Source of the DNA: Pseudomonadota bacterium
GTDB taxonomy: Bacteria; Pseudomonadota; Gammaproteobacteria; Burkholderiales; Burkholderiaceae_C
Direction of reading: 5' to 3'
Assembly (NCBI GenBank): GCA_018241265.1
Contig: JAFEEF010000055.1
Span: 34,163 to 98,162, forward strand
Length of the DNA stretch: 64,000 bases
Position 1 is the stretch's first letter, and each line of letters opens with the position of its first letter. This document shows positions 28,299 through 39,005 of the stretch, in pieces. A program made the position numbers and the translations under genes. The notes below the pieces were generated by a model, which saw only the letters and a list, made by a program, of their open reading frames with translations, made no database searches and was not told where the DNA came from.

Positions 28299-30125
28299 AT
28301 GCGATCCCACGCCCGCTCCGCCGATTTGCCTGTCGCCGCGCCGCCCGGACCGCGATCGGACTGGGCGACGCTGAAGCGCCTGCTGCCCTATGTGCTGCAG
28401 TGGCGCTGGCGGGTGCTGACCGCGCTGCTGTTCCTCGTCGGCGCCAAGGTCGCGAACGTCGGCGTGCCGCTGGTGCTCAAGCACCTCGTCGATGCGCTCA
28501 GCCTCAAGCCCGGCGATCCGCGCGCCGCGCTGGTCGTGCCGGTGGCGCTGCTGGTCGGCTATGGTTGCCTGAGGCTCTCGATCACGCTGTTCACCGAGCT
28601 GCGCGAGTTCCTGTTCTATCCGGTCGCGGCACGCGTCGCGCGGCGGGTCTCGCTCGAAGCCTTCGAACACCTGCTGAGCCTGAGCCTGCGCTTTCACCTC
28701 GAGCGCCAGACCGGCGGCGTGTCGCGCGACATCGACCGCGGCTCGCGCTCGATCCAGTCGCTGCTGAACTACACGATCTACAACATCCTGCCGACCCTGG
28801 TCGAGATCGGCCTCGTGATCAGCCTGCTCGCGGCCAGGTTCGACGGCTGGTTCGCCGCGATCACCTTCGGTGCGCTGCTGCTCTACATCGCATTCACGGT
28901 ATCGGTGACCGAATGGCGCACGCGCTTCCGGCGCGCGATGAACGAGCAGGACAGCAAGGCCAGCACGCGCGCGATCGACGCGCTGCTGAACTTCGAGACC
29001 GTCAAGTACTTCTCGAACGAGCGTTTCGAGGAGGCGCGCTACGACGAGAACCTGCGGCGCCTCGAGCAGGTGTCGGTGAAGTCGCAGACGTCGCTTTCGG
29101 CGCTCAACCTCGGGCAGAGCCTGATCATCGCGACCGCGGTCACCCTGCTCGTCTGGCGCGCCACGCTCGGCGTCGTCGCCGGCACGATGAGCCTCGGCGA
29201 TCTGGTGCTCGTCAACGCGCTGATGATCCAGCTCTATGTGCCGCTCAACTTCCTCGGCGTGATCTACCGCGAGATCAAGCAGGCCATGACCGACATGGAG
29301 AAGATGTTCACCTTGCTGTCCCAGCAGCGCGAGATCGCCGATGCGCCCGACGCGCGGCCGCTCGCCGTCGCGCACGGCGGCACCGTGACGTTCGAGCACG
29401 TGAGCTTCGGCTACGAGCCGGACCGCGAGATCCTGCACGACGTGAGCTTCGAGATCCCGGCCGGCAAGACGGTGGCGGTGGTCGGCCCGTCGGGCTCGGG
29501 CAAGAGCACCCTGGCGCGGCTGCTGTTCCGCTTCTACGACGTGAACGCCGGCCGCATCGCGATCGACGGCCAGGACGTGCGAGCGGTCACGCAGCAGAGC
29601 CTGCGGCAGGCGATCGGCATCGTGCCGCAGGACACCGTGCTGTTCAACGACACGGTCGAATACAACATCGCCTACGGCCGCACCGGCGCGAACCGGGCCG
29701 CCGTCGAAGCCGCCGCACGGGCGGCGCACATCCACCGCTTCATCGCGGCGACGCCGCGCGGCTACGACACGATGGTCGGCGAGCGCGGCCTCAAGCTGTC
29801 GGGCGGCGAGAAGCAGCGCGTCGCGATCGCGCGCACCTTGCTGAAGGACCCGCCGGTGCTGATCTTCGACGAGGCGACGTCGGCGCTCGACTCGGCCAAC
29901 GAGCGCGCGATCCAGGCCGAGCTGAAGAGCGCGGCACGCAACAAGACCGCACTGGTGATCGCGCACCGCCTGTCGACGGTGGCCGATGCGCACCAGATCC
30001 TCGTGATGGAGCTGGGGCGCATCGTCGAGCGAGGCACGCATGCCGAGCTGCTGGCGCAGAACGGCCGGTATGCGGAGATGTGGCGGCTGCAGCAGACGCG
30101 GCGCGAGGAGGCGGAAGCTGCCTGA
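28299..30125 (+). CDS. Atm1-type ABC exporter (fused membrane and ATPase domains)
   Basis: 608 residues. The first ~320 are the six-helix ABC transmembrane domain, and the rest an ATPase with Walker A GPSGSGKS, signature LSGGEKQR, Walker B VLIFDEATSALD and the H-loop IAHRLST. The overall sequence (for example SRDIDRGSRSIQSLLNYTIYNILPT-like stretch and NFETVKYFSNE) matches the mitochondrial Atm1/ABCB7 and bacterial HMT1-like group, which exports glutathione or metal-thiol conjugates from the cytoplasm. ATG 28299 is chosen; upstream in-frame sequence is not conserved. Confidence 0.9.
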   Translation: MRSHARSADLPVAAPPGPRSDWATLKRLLPYVLQWRWRVLTALLFLVGAKVANVGVPLVLKHLVDALSLKPGDPRAALVVPVALLVGYGCLRLSITLFTELREFLFYPVAARVARRVSLEAFEHLLSLSLRFHLERQTGGVSRDIDRGSRSIQSLLNYTIYNILPTLVEIGLVISLLAARFDGWFAAITFGALLLYIAFTVSVTEWRTRFRRAMNEQDSKASTRAIDALLNFETVKYFSNERFEEARYDENLRRLEQVSVKSQTSLSALNLGQSLIIATAVTLLVWRATLGVVAGTMSLGDLVLVNALMIQLYVPLNFLGVIYREIKQAMTDMEKMFTLLSQQREIADAPDARPLAVAHGGTVTFEHVSFGYEPDREILHDVSFEIPAGKTVAVVGPSGSGKSTLARLLFRFYDVNAGRIAIDGQDVRAVTQQSLRQAIGIVPQDTVLFNDTVEYNIAYGRTGANRAAVEAAARAAHIHRFIAATPRGYDTMVGERGLKLSGGEKQRVAIARTLLKDPPVLIFDEATSALDSANERAIQAELKSAARNKTALVIAHRLSTVADAHQILVMELGRIVERGTHAELLAQNGRYAEMWRLQQTRREEAEAA

Positions 30126-30140
30126 CGGTGTCGGAGCGCA

Positions 30141-31163
30141 TCACTCCGATCGCGCCCACTGGGCGCAGACATCGAGAACCCGCTGGCCGTCGCCTCCGCC
30201 CCATTTCTGCGGGAGCAGCCGATCGCCGATCCTTGCCAGCAGCGATCGTGTGCGGGCCTTGTCCTGTGCCATGCAGGCCATACGCGCATAGCTGTTCAGA
30301 ACGTCGGGCCCCGGGTCGCGAGCGAGCATCGCCTCGAAGCCCTGCTGCAATTCGCTCCAGTTCGCCTTGGTCTTGGTGAACGTCGCACCCTTGTACTCCT
30401 GGGCGGCCAGCAAGTAGACGCGCGTGTAGATCTCGTGGGCGCGGTCGGCGGTTGATATCGAAGCGGCGTAGCGGGCGACGGTGTCCAGCTGATCGGCGGT
30501 TCCGCCCCATTTGTCGAGTGCGCTCACCGCCATCTCGGTGTAGATCCCCCAGTTGTCCGGCTCCCTTCGAAGCCCGTCGCGTGCGATGGCCCACTGGAAA
30601 TCGAACGTGGCGCCGGCCGCTCGTTCGATCATGACGAGGTAGATCGTCGTCGTCGTGTCGCCTTTCACCACGTCGGCATGCTGCAGCAGATGGTCGGCGG
30701 CCATGCCGATGTATCTTTTGAACCCTGCCCAGGCTTGCGGCTCGACGTCCACGGCGTAGCTGCCACCGCGTACGAACCACGCGTGTGCGTACAGGGCGCG
30801 TGCATACATGTTCTGCGCCATCGACGATGCCGGGTGGTCGAGGGCCCATTGCCGCGTGAGCTTCTCGACCTGTGCGTAGTAGGCATCCGTGTTCGGCTTC
30901 TCGCCGTTGTTGAAGATCCGTGCATAACCGACGATGAACTGCTCGGCCACGTAGTCTCCGTTCGGCATGCGCTCTTGGGATGCCTTGGCAGCATCGTAGA
31001 GGCGCTGAAGCTCGTCATAGTCCCCCCACCAAGCAGCGGAGGCGACCTGATCTGCCATGTCTTCCTTCTGGACGGCCTCCCCGGCGCAGGCGCCGCCCAG
31101 CAGCACCGCGCAGCCGATGGCGCAGAGCGCGCGTCCGGCGCTCCGCCTGACACCTGATCTCAC
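30141..31163 (-). CDS. Exported helical-repeat protein of unknown function
   Basis: 340 residues. A signal sequence with hydrophobic core ALCAIGCAVLLGGA ends near ACAGEA, and the cysteine GGAC may be a lipobox. The mature protein is almost entirely helical, with repeated Tyr-Ala-rich helices (MYARALYAHAWF, IYTRVYLLAAQEY, LNSYARMACMAQDKARTRSLL) resembling TPR-like repeats. A DUF4034-type assignment is possible but unproven. It overlaps the TonB-like gene upstream by ATGA, so the two are one unit. Confidence 0.72.
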   Translation of the reverse strand: MRSGVRRSAGRALCAIGCAVLLGGACAGEAVQKEDMADQVASAAWWGDYDELQRLYDAAKASQERMPNGDYVAEQFIVGYARIFNNGEKPNTDAYYAQVEKLTRQWALDHPASSMAQNMYARALYAHAWFVRGGSYAVDVEPQAWAGFKRYIGMAADHLLQHADVVKGDTTTTIYLVMIERAAGATFDFQWAIARDGLRREPDNWGIYTEMAVSALDKWGGTADQLDTVARYAASISTADRAHEIYTRVYLLAAQEYKGATFTKTKANWSELQQGFEAMLARDPGPDVLNSYARMACMAQDKARTRSLLARIGDRLLPQKWGGGDGQRVLDVCAQWARSE

Positions 31164-32323
31164 GGCTCGAGCCTCCAGTTGATCGTCTGCTCGGCGACGA
31201 CTTTGCCTTCCTTCAGCGCCGAGGCATCCGGCTTCTTGTAGGCGATCGAGCGAACCTGGGCGACGCTGGCGTCATCGAGCAGCGTGCCCAGCGCACCGAT
31301 GGGGCCGTGCTGTCCGTCGACCGTGATGTCTCGGCGCACGATCATGGCCTGCTGCAACTTGCCATCTGCGTCCAACGTGACCCTCAGCGTGACCTTGCCT
31401 TCGACGCCGAAGCGCTTGGCGACATCCGGGTAGTTACCGTCGCTTGCCGGCTTGTATCGATCGGAAGGGTTGAGCGACGGGTGGGACAGCGGCAGAACCG
31501 CGTAGCGGTACGCCTGCAGTTCCTCGCCGGGCGACCGTTCGGCGGCGGCCAGTCCGCGCGCCAATCCCCATTGGTGCAGGGCACAGCCGATATGGCTTTC
31601 ATACGCCGGCGGCTTGTCGACCAGCAGGGTCCACGCGAGGACCGGCGGCATGACGGGTGCGGTGACCGGCAATTTCGCCCGCAGGGCGGCGGCGATGACC
31701 TCCTCTTCTTCGTTCAGCCGTGGTGAGGGCAGCGCGGGCAGGCCCGGTCGAGGCCGTCCCCACTTCGCGAGCAGCTCCTGTTCGCCGGCCAATGCGATGT
31801 CGCGTTTGGCAGGATCGACGCCTTGCAGCAAGATCGCCTGGCGCTGCCAGCCGTATTGATCCATGGCCAGACGGCAGTAGGCAGGCTGCAGGATGGCCGG
31901 CCGCAGCGCGTCGTCGTAGGCGGCGCCGGGGCTCTCGAGGTGCAGCAGCGCCATCTCGTTGACGATGCGGTTTTCGACGCTGCGCCGGGTGGACCATTCG
32001 ACGCTGCCGGTAGAAGGGGGCGGGCTTGCTGCTCCCTCCGATGTCCAGGCGCGAACCAACTCGACCATGCGCGGCATCTCGGCCTTGACGATGGCGTCGA
32101 GCGCCGAGCGCAGCGCGGGATCGATCGGCAACGTGGACGGCAGCGCGAACATCGCTTGAAGTTCCGTCGTCGATCTGTCGACGACGCTGCGGACCATCTC
32201 GGAGTCGGGAGCGGCATGTGCGGCGACACTGACAACCGCGAGCGCAGCAGCGACCAAGGTTGCGCGAGCGCTCACCGGTCGTCGCCGGCGCGCATGACGT
32301 AGATCGCGAATGGATTCGGGCAT
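31160..32323 (-). CDS. Periplasmic protein with TonB-like C-terminal domain
   Basis: 387 residues. The N-terminal basic run and hydrophobic segment (ATLVAAALAVVSVAAHA) form a signal peptide. The middle ~220 residues are unassigned and helix-rich. The C-terminal ~90 residues (YPDVAKRFGVEGKVTLRVTLDADGK then a strand-helix-strand) match the TonB C-terminal / energy-transducer fold. There is no transmembrane anchor beyond the signal peptide and no ExbB/ExbD neighbour, so energy transduction is doubtful. Its stop overlaps the start of the downstream helical protein. Confidence 0.75.
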   Translation of the reverse strand: MPESIRDLRHARRRRPVSARATLVAAALAVVSVAAHAAPDSEMVRSVVDRSTTELQAMFALPSTLPIDPALRSALDAIVKAEMPRMVELVRAWTSEGAASPPPSTGSVEWSTRRSVENRIVNEMALLHLESPGAAYDDALRPAILQPAYCRLAMDQYGWQRQAILLQGVDPAKRDIALAGEQELLAKWGRPRPGLPALPSPRLNEEEEVIAAALRAKLPVTAPVMPPVLAWTLLVDKPPAYESHIGCALHQWGLARGLAAAERSPGEELQAYRYAVLPLSHPSLNPSDRYKPASDGNYPDVAKRFGVEGKVTLRVTLDADGKLQQAMIVRRDITVDGQHGPIGALGTLLDDASVAQVRSIAYKKPDASALKEGKVVAEQTINWRLEP

Positions 32324-32375
32324 GCGGGATCATAGCTGCGCCGCTGTCGACGACGGCTGGCTACACTTCCCGCCC

Positions 32376-33305
32376 GTGGAAACCAAGTGGCTCGAAGACT
32401 TCGTCAGCCTGGCTGAAACCCGCAGCTTCTCGCGCTCGGCGCAGCTGCGGCACGTGACCCAGCCGGCGTTCTCGCGTCGCATCCAGTCGCTGGAGGCGTG
32501 GGCCGGGATCGATCTGGTCGACCGGTCGTCGTATCCGACGCGCCTGACGCCGGCCGGCGAGACCCTGCACCAGCAGGCGCTCGACATCCTCGCGGGCCTG
32601 CAGGCGACGCGCAACCTGATGCGCAGCCACAAGGTCGCCGGGCACGACATGGTCGAGTTCGCGGTGCCGCATTCGCTCGCGTTCACGTTCTTCCCGCATT
32701 TCGTGATGGACCTCCGGCGCCGCTTCGGCGCGCTGAAGACGCGGCTCACCGCGCTGAACGTGCACGACGCGGTGATGCAGCTGACCGAGGGCAGCTGCGA
32801 CCTGCTGCTGGCCTATCACCATGCGTCGCAGCCGCTGCAGCTCAACCCCGATCGCTACGAGATGCTGACCCTGGGCTCCGAGACGCTCGCGGCCTATGCG
32901 AAAGCCGATGCGCAGGGCGCGCCGATGTTCGAGCTGCCGGCCCCGGCCGGCCAGACGGTGCCCTTCCTCGCCTATGCGGCGGGCGCCTACCTCGGCCAAC
33001 TGGTCGAGCTGATCGCCAAGCTGGCGCCGCAGCCGCTGCGGCTCGAGCCGATCTACGAGACCGACATGGCCGAGAGCCTGAAGGCGATGGCGCTCGAAGG
33101 CCATGGCCTGGCGTTCCTGCCGGCCAGCTCGGTGAAGAAGGAGCTGCGCAGCCGGCGTCTCGTCCGCGCCGCGCCCGAAGGCCAGTTCGAGGTGGCGGTC
33201 GACGTGCGCATCTATCGCGAGCGTCCCGAAGTGGCGCGCCATCGCAAGCCGAGCGCGCAGGCGCTGTGGGAGTTCCTTGCGTCGGCGGCCTACGCCGGCC
33301 GCTGA
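32376..33305 (+). CDS. LysR-family regulator of the acidic amino acid region
   Basis: 309 residues with a GTG start (V-ETKWLEDFVSLAETRS). The N-terminal winged HTH includes FSRSAQLRHVTQPAFSRRIQSLEAW and the rest is the LysR substrate-binding domain. I prefer GTG 32376 because LysR proteins typically begin right at this helix; ATG 32310 would add 22 odd residues. It sits directly before a dicarboxylate/amino acid symporter and an acidic amino acid module in the same direction, so it probably controls that uptake; no ligand is known. Confidence 0.88.
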   Translation: METKWLEDFVSLAETRSFSRSAQLRHVTQPAFSRRIQSLEAWAGIDLVDRSSYPTRLTPAGETLHQQALDILAGLQATRNLMRSHKVAGHDMVEFAVPHSLAFTFFPHFVMDLRRRFGALKTRLTALNVHDAVMQLTEGSCDLLLAYHHASQPLQLNPDRYEMLTLGSETLAAYAKADAQGAPMFELPAPAGQTVPFLAYAAGAYLGQLVELIAKLAPQPLRLEPIYETDMAESLKAMALEGHGLAFLPASSVKKELRSRRLVRAAPEGQFEVAVDVRIYRERPEVARHRKPSAQALWEFLASAAYAGR

Positions 33306-33496
33306 CGGCCTTACGGGGTGGTCTAGGGTTCACCCGAATGCGCTATGCGCCGAATGCATGCAGGGTCCGGGAAACGGCATTGGCCGCGGCCGGCCGTGCA
33401 CCCTACAGTTCGCGCCGCGCCGCCGGGGCACGGTCGCGCCGGGTGCATAGCCGGCACTTCCGCCACCACCTCCGCCACCGCCACGAGGGACACTGA

Positions 33497-34795
33497 ATGA
33501 AGCGAAAACTGCCGCCCGCGGCCTGGATCCTGATCGCGATGGTGGTCGGGATCATCCTCGGCTACATGATCTACACGAGCTTCCCCGACAAGAAGACCGC
33601 CGCGCAGATCGCCGGTTATGTGTCGATCGTGTCGGACGTGTTCCTGCGGCTCATCAAGATGCTGATCGGACCGCTGGTGTTCTCGACGCTCGTCGTCGGC
33701 ATCGCGCACATGGGCGACGCGGCGTCGGTCGGGCGCGTGTTCGGCAAGGCGATCGGCTGGTTCATCACCGCGTCGCTGATCTCGCTGATCCTCGGCCTCT
33801 TCCTCGCCAACCTGCTGCGCCCGGGCGAGAACCTCGGGCTGCCGTTGCCCGACATCGGCGCGTCTGCGAACCTCGCGACGTCGAAGTTCACGCTGAAGGA
33901 CTTCGTCAGCCACCTCGTGCCGAAGTCGTTCGCCGAGGCGATGGCCAACAACGAGATCCTGCAGATCGTCGTGTTCTCGATGTTCTTCGGCATCGCGCTG
34001 TCGGCGCTCGGCGAGAAGGCGAAGACGCTGGTCGCGGCGATCGACGAGCTGTCGCACGCGATGCTGAAGATCACCGGCTACGTGATGAAGCTCGCGCCGC
34101 TCGCGGTGATGGCCGCGATGGCGGCGACGGTTGCCGTCAACGGCCTGGAGATCCTGCTGAAGTTCGCGGTCTTCATGGGCGACTTCTACATCGGCCTGAT
34201 CCTGCTGTGGGCGGTGCTGATCTTCGCCGGCTTCGTGTTCCTCGGGCCGCGCGTCTTCAAGCTCCTGGTGCTGATCAAGGAGGCGTTCCTGCTGTCGTTC
34301 GCGACCGCGAGCTCGGAGGCCGCCTATCCGAAGATCCTCGACGCGCTCGACCGCTTCGGCGTCAAGCGCAAGATCTCGGCGTTCGTGATGCCGATGGGCT
34401 ATTCGTTCAACCTCGACGGCTCGATGATGTACTGCACGTTCGCGGTGCTCTTCATCGCGCAGGCCTACAACATCCACCTGCCGATCGGCACGCAGATCAC
34501 GATGCTGCTGATCCTGATGCTGACGTCCAAGGGCATGGCCGGCGTGCCGCGCGCGTCGCTCGTCGTGATCGCGGCGACCTTGAACCAGTTCAACATCCCG
34601 GAGGCCGGGCTGTTGCTGATCCTCGGCGTCGACACCTTCCTCGACATGGGCCGCTCGGCGACGAACGCGGTCGGCAACTCGGTGGCGACCGCCGTCGTCG
34701 CGCGCTGGGAAGGCGAACTGCTGCCGGAGGCCGAAGCCGAAGCGCATGCACGTACCCTCGACACCGCCGTGACGCCCGCGGCGGCCCACGCGTGA
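33497..34795 (+). CDS. Dicarboxylate/amino acid:cation symporter (DAACS)
   Basis: 432 residues, inner membrane. The DAACS signatures are the serine-rich ASSEAAYPKILDALDRFGV, the NLDGSMMYCTFAVLFIAQ helix, and DTFLDMGRSATNAVGNSVAT with the substrate-binding Asp/Arg/Asn. It couples uptake of glutamate, aspartate or C4-dicarboxylates to Na+ or H+. The next gene may use a GTG overlapping its stop. GAGGGAC lies ~6 bases before the ATG. The 190-bp region upstream holds short ATGCGC-type repeats but no clear operator. Confidence 0.92.
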   Translation: MKRKLPPAAWILIAMVVGIILGYMIYTSFPDKKTAAQIAGYVSIVSDVFLRLIKMLIGPLVFSTLVVGIAHMGDAASVGRVFGKAIGWFITASLISLILGLFLANLLRPGENLGLPLPDIGASANLATSKFTLKDFVSHLVPKSFAEAMANNEILQIVVFSMFFGIALSALGEKAKTLVAAIDELSHAMLKITGYVMKLAPLAVMAAMAATVAVNGLEILLKFAVFMGDFYIGLILLWAVLIFAGFVFLGPRVFKLLVLIKEAFLLSFATASSEAAYPKILDALDRFGVKRKISAFVMPMGYSFNLDGSMMYCTFAVLFIAQAYNIHLPIGTQITMLLILMLTSKGMAGVPRASLVVIAATLNQFNIPEAGLLLILGVDTFLDMGRSATNAVGNSVATAVVARWEGELLPEAEAEAHARTLDTAVTPAAAHA

Positions 34796-34803
34796 GAGCG
34801 GCG

Positions 34804-35712
34804 ATGCCTCGTCACGCGCTGGCACTGGCGCTGGCACTGTCGCTATGGCTCGCGGCGTTCGCCGGCACGGCAGCCGCGCAGGACGCGCCGGCGGTGCTGA
34901 CCGGCACGCTCGCGAAGGTGCGGGACGGCGGCAGCGTCGCGCTCGGCTACCGCAGCGCGTCGATCCCGTTCTCGTACCTGTCGGCGCGCGGCGAGCCGAT
35001 CGGCTATTCGGTCGACCTGTGCAAGCTGCTGGTCGATGCGATCGGCGATGCGGTCGGCAAGACGCTCGCGATCAAGTGGGTACCGGTCACGCCCGACACG
35101 CGCCTGCAGGCGGTGGCGTCCGGCCAGGTCGACATGGAATGCGGCTCGACGACCAGCAACCTCGAGCGTCAGAAGACGGTCGCGTTCTCGCCGACGATGT
35201 TCGTCTCGGGCACCAAGCTGATGGTGAAGAAGGGCTCGCCGGTCAAGTCGTTCCGCGACCTCGCCGGCAAGCGCGTCGTCGTGACCAGCGGCACGACGAA
35301 CGAGAAGGCGCTGCGCGACGTGGCGCAGAAGTTCCACGTCGACATGCAGATCGTCACGTCGCCCGACCACGCGGCGTCGTTCGCGATGCTGAAGGCCGGC
35401 GAGGTCGATGCGTTTGCGACCGACGACGTATTGCTGTATGGCCTGCTCGCCGAGAACAAGGCGCAGGCCGACTATGTCGTCACCGGCGAGTTCCTGTCGT
35501 ACGACCCGTACGGCATCATGTACCGCAAGGGCGACGCGGCGTTCGCCCGCATCGTCAACGACGCCTTCCATCAGCTCGCCGAAGACCGCGAAATCGAGCG
35601 TCGCTACGAGCGCTGGTTCATGCAGAAGCTGCCGTCGGGCGTGAGCCTCGACTTGCCGATGAGTCCGCAGCTCGAGACGCTGATCCAGACGATGTCGGCG
35701 CCGACCGAGTAG
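34804..35712 (+). CDS. Periplasmic amino acid-binding protein (SBP_bac_3 family), orphan paralogue
   Basis: 302 residues; signal peptide ending TAAAQ. The mature protein is a family 3 solute-binding protein with the glutamate/aspartate-type stretch VDMECGSTTSNLERQ, and VVTSGTTNEKALRD. A GTG at 34792 overlapping the symporter stop is an alternative start. It resembles the second binding protein at 37346 closely enough to be a paralogue, but has no permease beside it. It may serve the gltJKL-type permease or act as a scavenging or sensing protein. Confidence 0.87.
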   Translation: MPRHALALALALSLWLAAFAGTAAAQDAPAVLTGTLAKVRDGGSVALGYRSASIPFSYLSARGEPIGYSVDLCKLLVDAIGDAVGKTLAIKWVPVTPDTRLQAVASGQVDMECGSTTSNLERQKTVAFSPTMFVSGTKLMVKKGSPVKSFRDLAGKRVVVTSGTTNEKALRDVAQKFHVDMQIVTSPDHAASFAMLKAGEVDAFATDDVLLYGLLAENKAQADYVVTGEFLSYDPYGIMYRKGDAAFARIVNDAFHQLAEDREIERRYERWFMQKLPSGVSLDLPMSPQLETLIQTMSAPTE

Positions 35713-35794
35713 GCCGCGCAGCGTTTTCGTCCCGCATCGAGCCTGCGCGGCATGCGCCGGTTCGACCATGTTCTTCCTCCGCAGAGAACCTTCC

Positions 35795-37207
<1,413 letters not shown>

Positions 37208-37299
37208 AGCCCGATGGCATGAAGGTTGCACTCGGTCGGCGTGTGATGACAAACCCTGAGTCGCGGGCAAACCGGGAATTCCGACCGGGCCCGCCTCTC

Positions 37300-37305
37300 T
37301 AAAAT
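37300..37305 (+). promoter_or_regulatory. Possible -10 box before gltI
   Basis: TAAAAT lies 41 bases before the ATG of the binding-protein gene, in the only AT-richer patch of the 138-bp gap after the lyase gene. The matching -35 region is weak, so this is a tentative sigma-70 assignment. It would give the gltI-gltJKL transport unit its own transcription start. Confidence 0.3.
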
Positions 37306-37345
37306 CTCCCACCTACTTTTTCCATCTGCTGGAGGGCAGAACCCC

Positions 37346-38242
37346 ATGAAGAGATCGATGTTTGCCGGCGCCGTTGCGGTGGCCGCGATGATGGTCTGCG
37401 GCTGTGCGCAGGCGGCCGATACGCTCGCGAAGATCAAGAGCGCCGGCAAGATCTCGATCGGCACGCGCGACTCGTCGGCGCCGCTCGCCTACACGCTCGG
37501 CGACGGCAAGTACGTCGGCTACCACGTCGACGTCTGCCTGAAGATCGCCGACGCGATCAAGGCCAACCTGAAGATGCCGAACCTGCCGATCGAGTACACC
37601 GTCGTCACGTCGGCCAACCGCGTGCCGCTGGTGCAGAACGGCACCGTCGACATGGAGTGCGGCTCGACGACCAACAACGCCGCGCGCGCGCAGCAGGTGT
37701 CGTTCGCGCCGACCACCTTCGTGACCAACGTGCGCACCGCGGTGAAGGCCAACTCCGGCATCACGTCGGTCGAGCAGCTCAACGGCAAGACGGTGGCGAC
37801 GACGACCGGCACGACGTCGGTCCAGCTCCTGCGCAAGAAGGCCGGCAAGATCGACTTCAAGGAGCTGTTCGGCAAGGACCACGCCGACTCGTTCCTGCTG
37901 CTCGAGTCGGGCCGTGCCGATGCGTTCGTGATGGACGACAACATCCTCGCCGGCCTGATCGTCAACGCGAAGACGCCGGCCGACTTCAAGATCGTCGGCG
38001 AGTCGCTGTCCGAAGAGCCGATCGCGATCATGATCCCGAAGGACGATCCGGCCTACAAGAAGCTGGTCGACGACACCGTCGGCGGCCTGATGAAGAGCGG
38101 CGAGCTCGAGAAGATCTACAACAAGTGGTTCATGTCGCCGATCCCGCCGCGCAACGCGACGGTCGGCATGGCGATGTCGGCGTCGCTGAAGGACGCGATC
38201 GCGCATCCGAACGACAAGCCGGCCGAGGACTACAAGAAGTAA
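37346..38242 (+). CDS. gltI: Glutamate/aspartate ABC transporter, periplasmic binding protein
   Basis: 298 residues. The signal peptide ends near CAQAAD. The SBP_bac_3 domain shows SIGTRDSSAPLAY, VDMECGSTTNNAARAQQ and FVMDDNILAGLI, which match GltI of glutamate/aspartate transporters. It binds L-glutamate/L-aspartate in the periplasm and delivers it to the GltJK channel. GGAGG lies ~12 bases upstream. A strong stem-loop follows in the spacer before gltJ, consistent with higher expression of the binding protein than of the permease. Confidence 0.92.
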   Translation: MKRSMFAGAVAVAAMMVCGCAQAADTLAKIKSAGKISIGTRDSSAPLAYTLGDGKYVGYHVDVCLKIADAIKANLKMPNLPIEYTVVTSANRVPLVQNGTVDMECGSTTNNAARAQQVSFAPTTFVTNVRTAVKANSGITSVEQLNGKTVATTTGTTSVQLLRKKAGKIDFKELFGKDHADSFLLLESGRADAFVMDDNILAGLIVNAKTPADFKIVGESLSEEPIAIMIPKDDPAYKKLVDDTVGGLMKSGELEKIYNKWFMSPIPPRNATVGMAMSASLKDAIAHPNDKPAEDYKK

Positions 38243-38252
38243 GAGAGACGAC

Positions 38253-38279
38253 GACGCGGCCGGCCAGTCCGGCCGCGTC
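38253..38279 (+). other. Strong intercistronic stem-loop between gltI and gltJ
   Basis: GACGCGGCCGG and CCGGCCGCGTC form a perfect 11-bp GC-rich stem with a 5-base loop (CCAGT). No T-run follows. It lies 10 bases after the gltI stop. Such structures protect upstream mRNA 3' ends and lower downstream expression in binding-protein operons. Confidence 0.8.
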
Positions 38280-38297
38280 CGCGCTGGAGGGCGTACT

Positions 38298-39005
38298 TTG
38301 GGCAAGTGGGACTGGCAGGTCTTCCTGCAGGACACCGGAGGGGGACAGACCTACTTCGGCTGGATGATGTCGGCCTGGGGCTGGACGCTGTCGGTCGCCG
38401 TGCTCGGCCTCGTGATCGCGCTGGTCGTCGGCATCCTCGTCGGCATCCTGCGCACCGTGCCGAACAAGACGGTCGCATGGCTGGGCGAAGCCTGGACCGA
38501 GGTGTTCCGCAACATCCCGCTGATCGTCCAGCTCTTCCTCTGGTACCACGTGTTCCCGCGGCTGTTCTCGCCGCTGGCGCACGTGCCGTCGTTCATCCTG
38601 GTGGTGTTCGGGCTCGGCTTCTTCACGTCGGCGCGCATCGCCGAGCAGATCAAGGCCGGCATCCAGAGCCTGCCCAAGGGCCAGCGCCATGCCGGCCTCG
38701 CGATGGGCCTGACCCTGCCGCAAACGTATCGCTACGTGCTGCTGCCGGTCGCCTTCCGCATCGTCATTCCGCCGCTCACCAGCGAGTCGATGAACATCGT
38801 CAAGAACTCGTCGGTCGCGTTCGCGGTCAGCATTCCCGAGCTGGTGTTCTTCGCGCAGCAGGCGTCGGAAGAGACCTCGCGCACGCTCGAGTTCTACTTC
38901 GCGGTGACGGTGCTCTACTTCATCTCGGCGTTCGCGATCAATCGCGTCGCCGCCTTCCTCGAGCACCGCGCGCGCGTGCCGGGCATGGTCTGGAGCGGCA
39001 AATGA
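38298..39005 (+). CDS. gltJ: Glutamate/aspartate ABC transporter permease
   Basis: 235 residues, several membrane helices, with the ABC permease coupling motif near EQIKAGIQSLPKGQRHAGLAMG. It starts at TTG 38298, with GGAGG about 8 bases upstream and no ATG in reach; the rare start plus the preceding stem-loop would reduce its translation relative to gltI. The product forms the inner-membrane channel with GltK. It overlaps gltK by ATGA. Confidence 0.9.
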   Translation: MGKWDWQVFLQDTGGGQTYFGWMMSAWGWTLSVAVLGLVIALVVGILVGILRTVPNKTVAWLGEAWTEVFRNIPLIVQLFLWYHVFPRLFSPLAHVPSFILVVFGLGFFTSARIAEQIKAGIQSLPKGQRHAGLAMGLTLPQTYRYVLLPVAFRIVIPPLTSESMNIVKNSSVAFAVSIPELVFFAQQASEETSRTLEFYFAVTVLYFISAFAINRVAAFLEHRARVPGMVWSGK

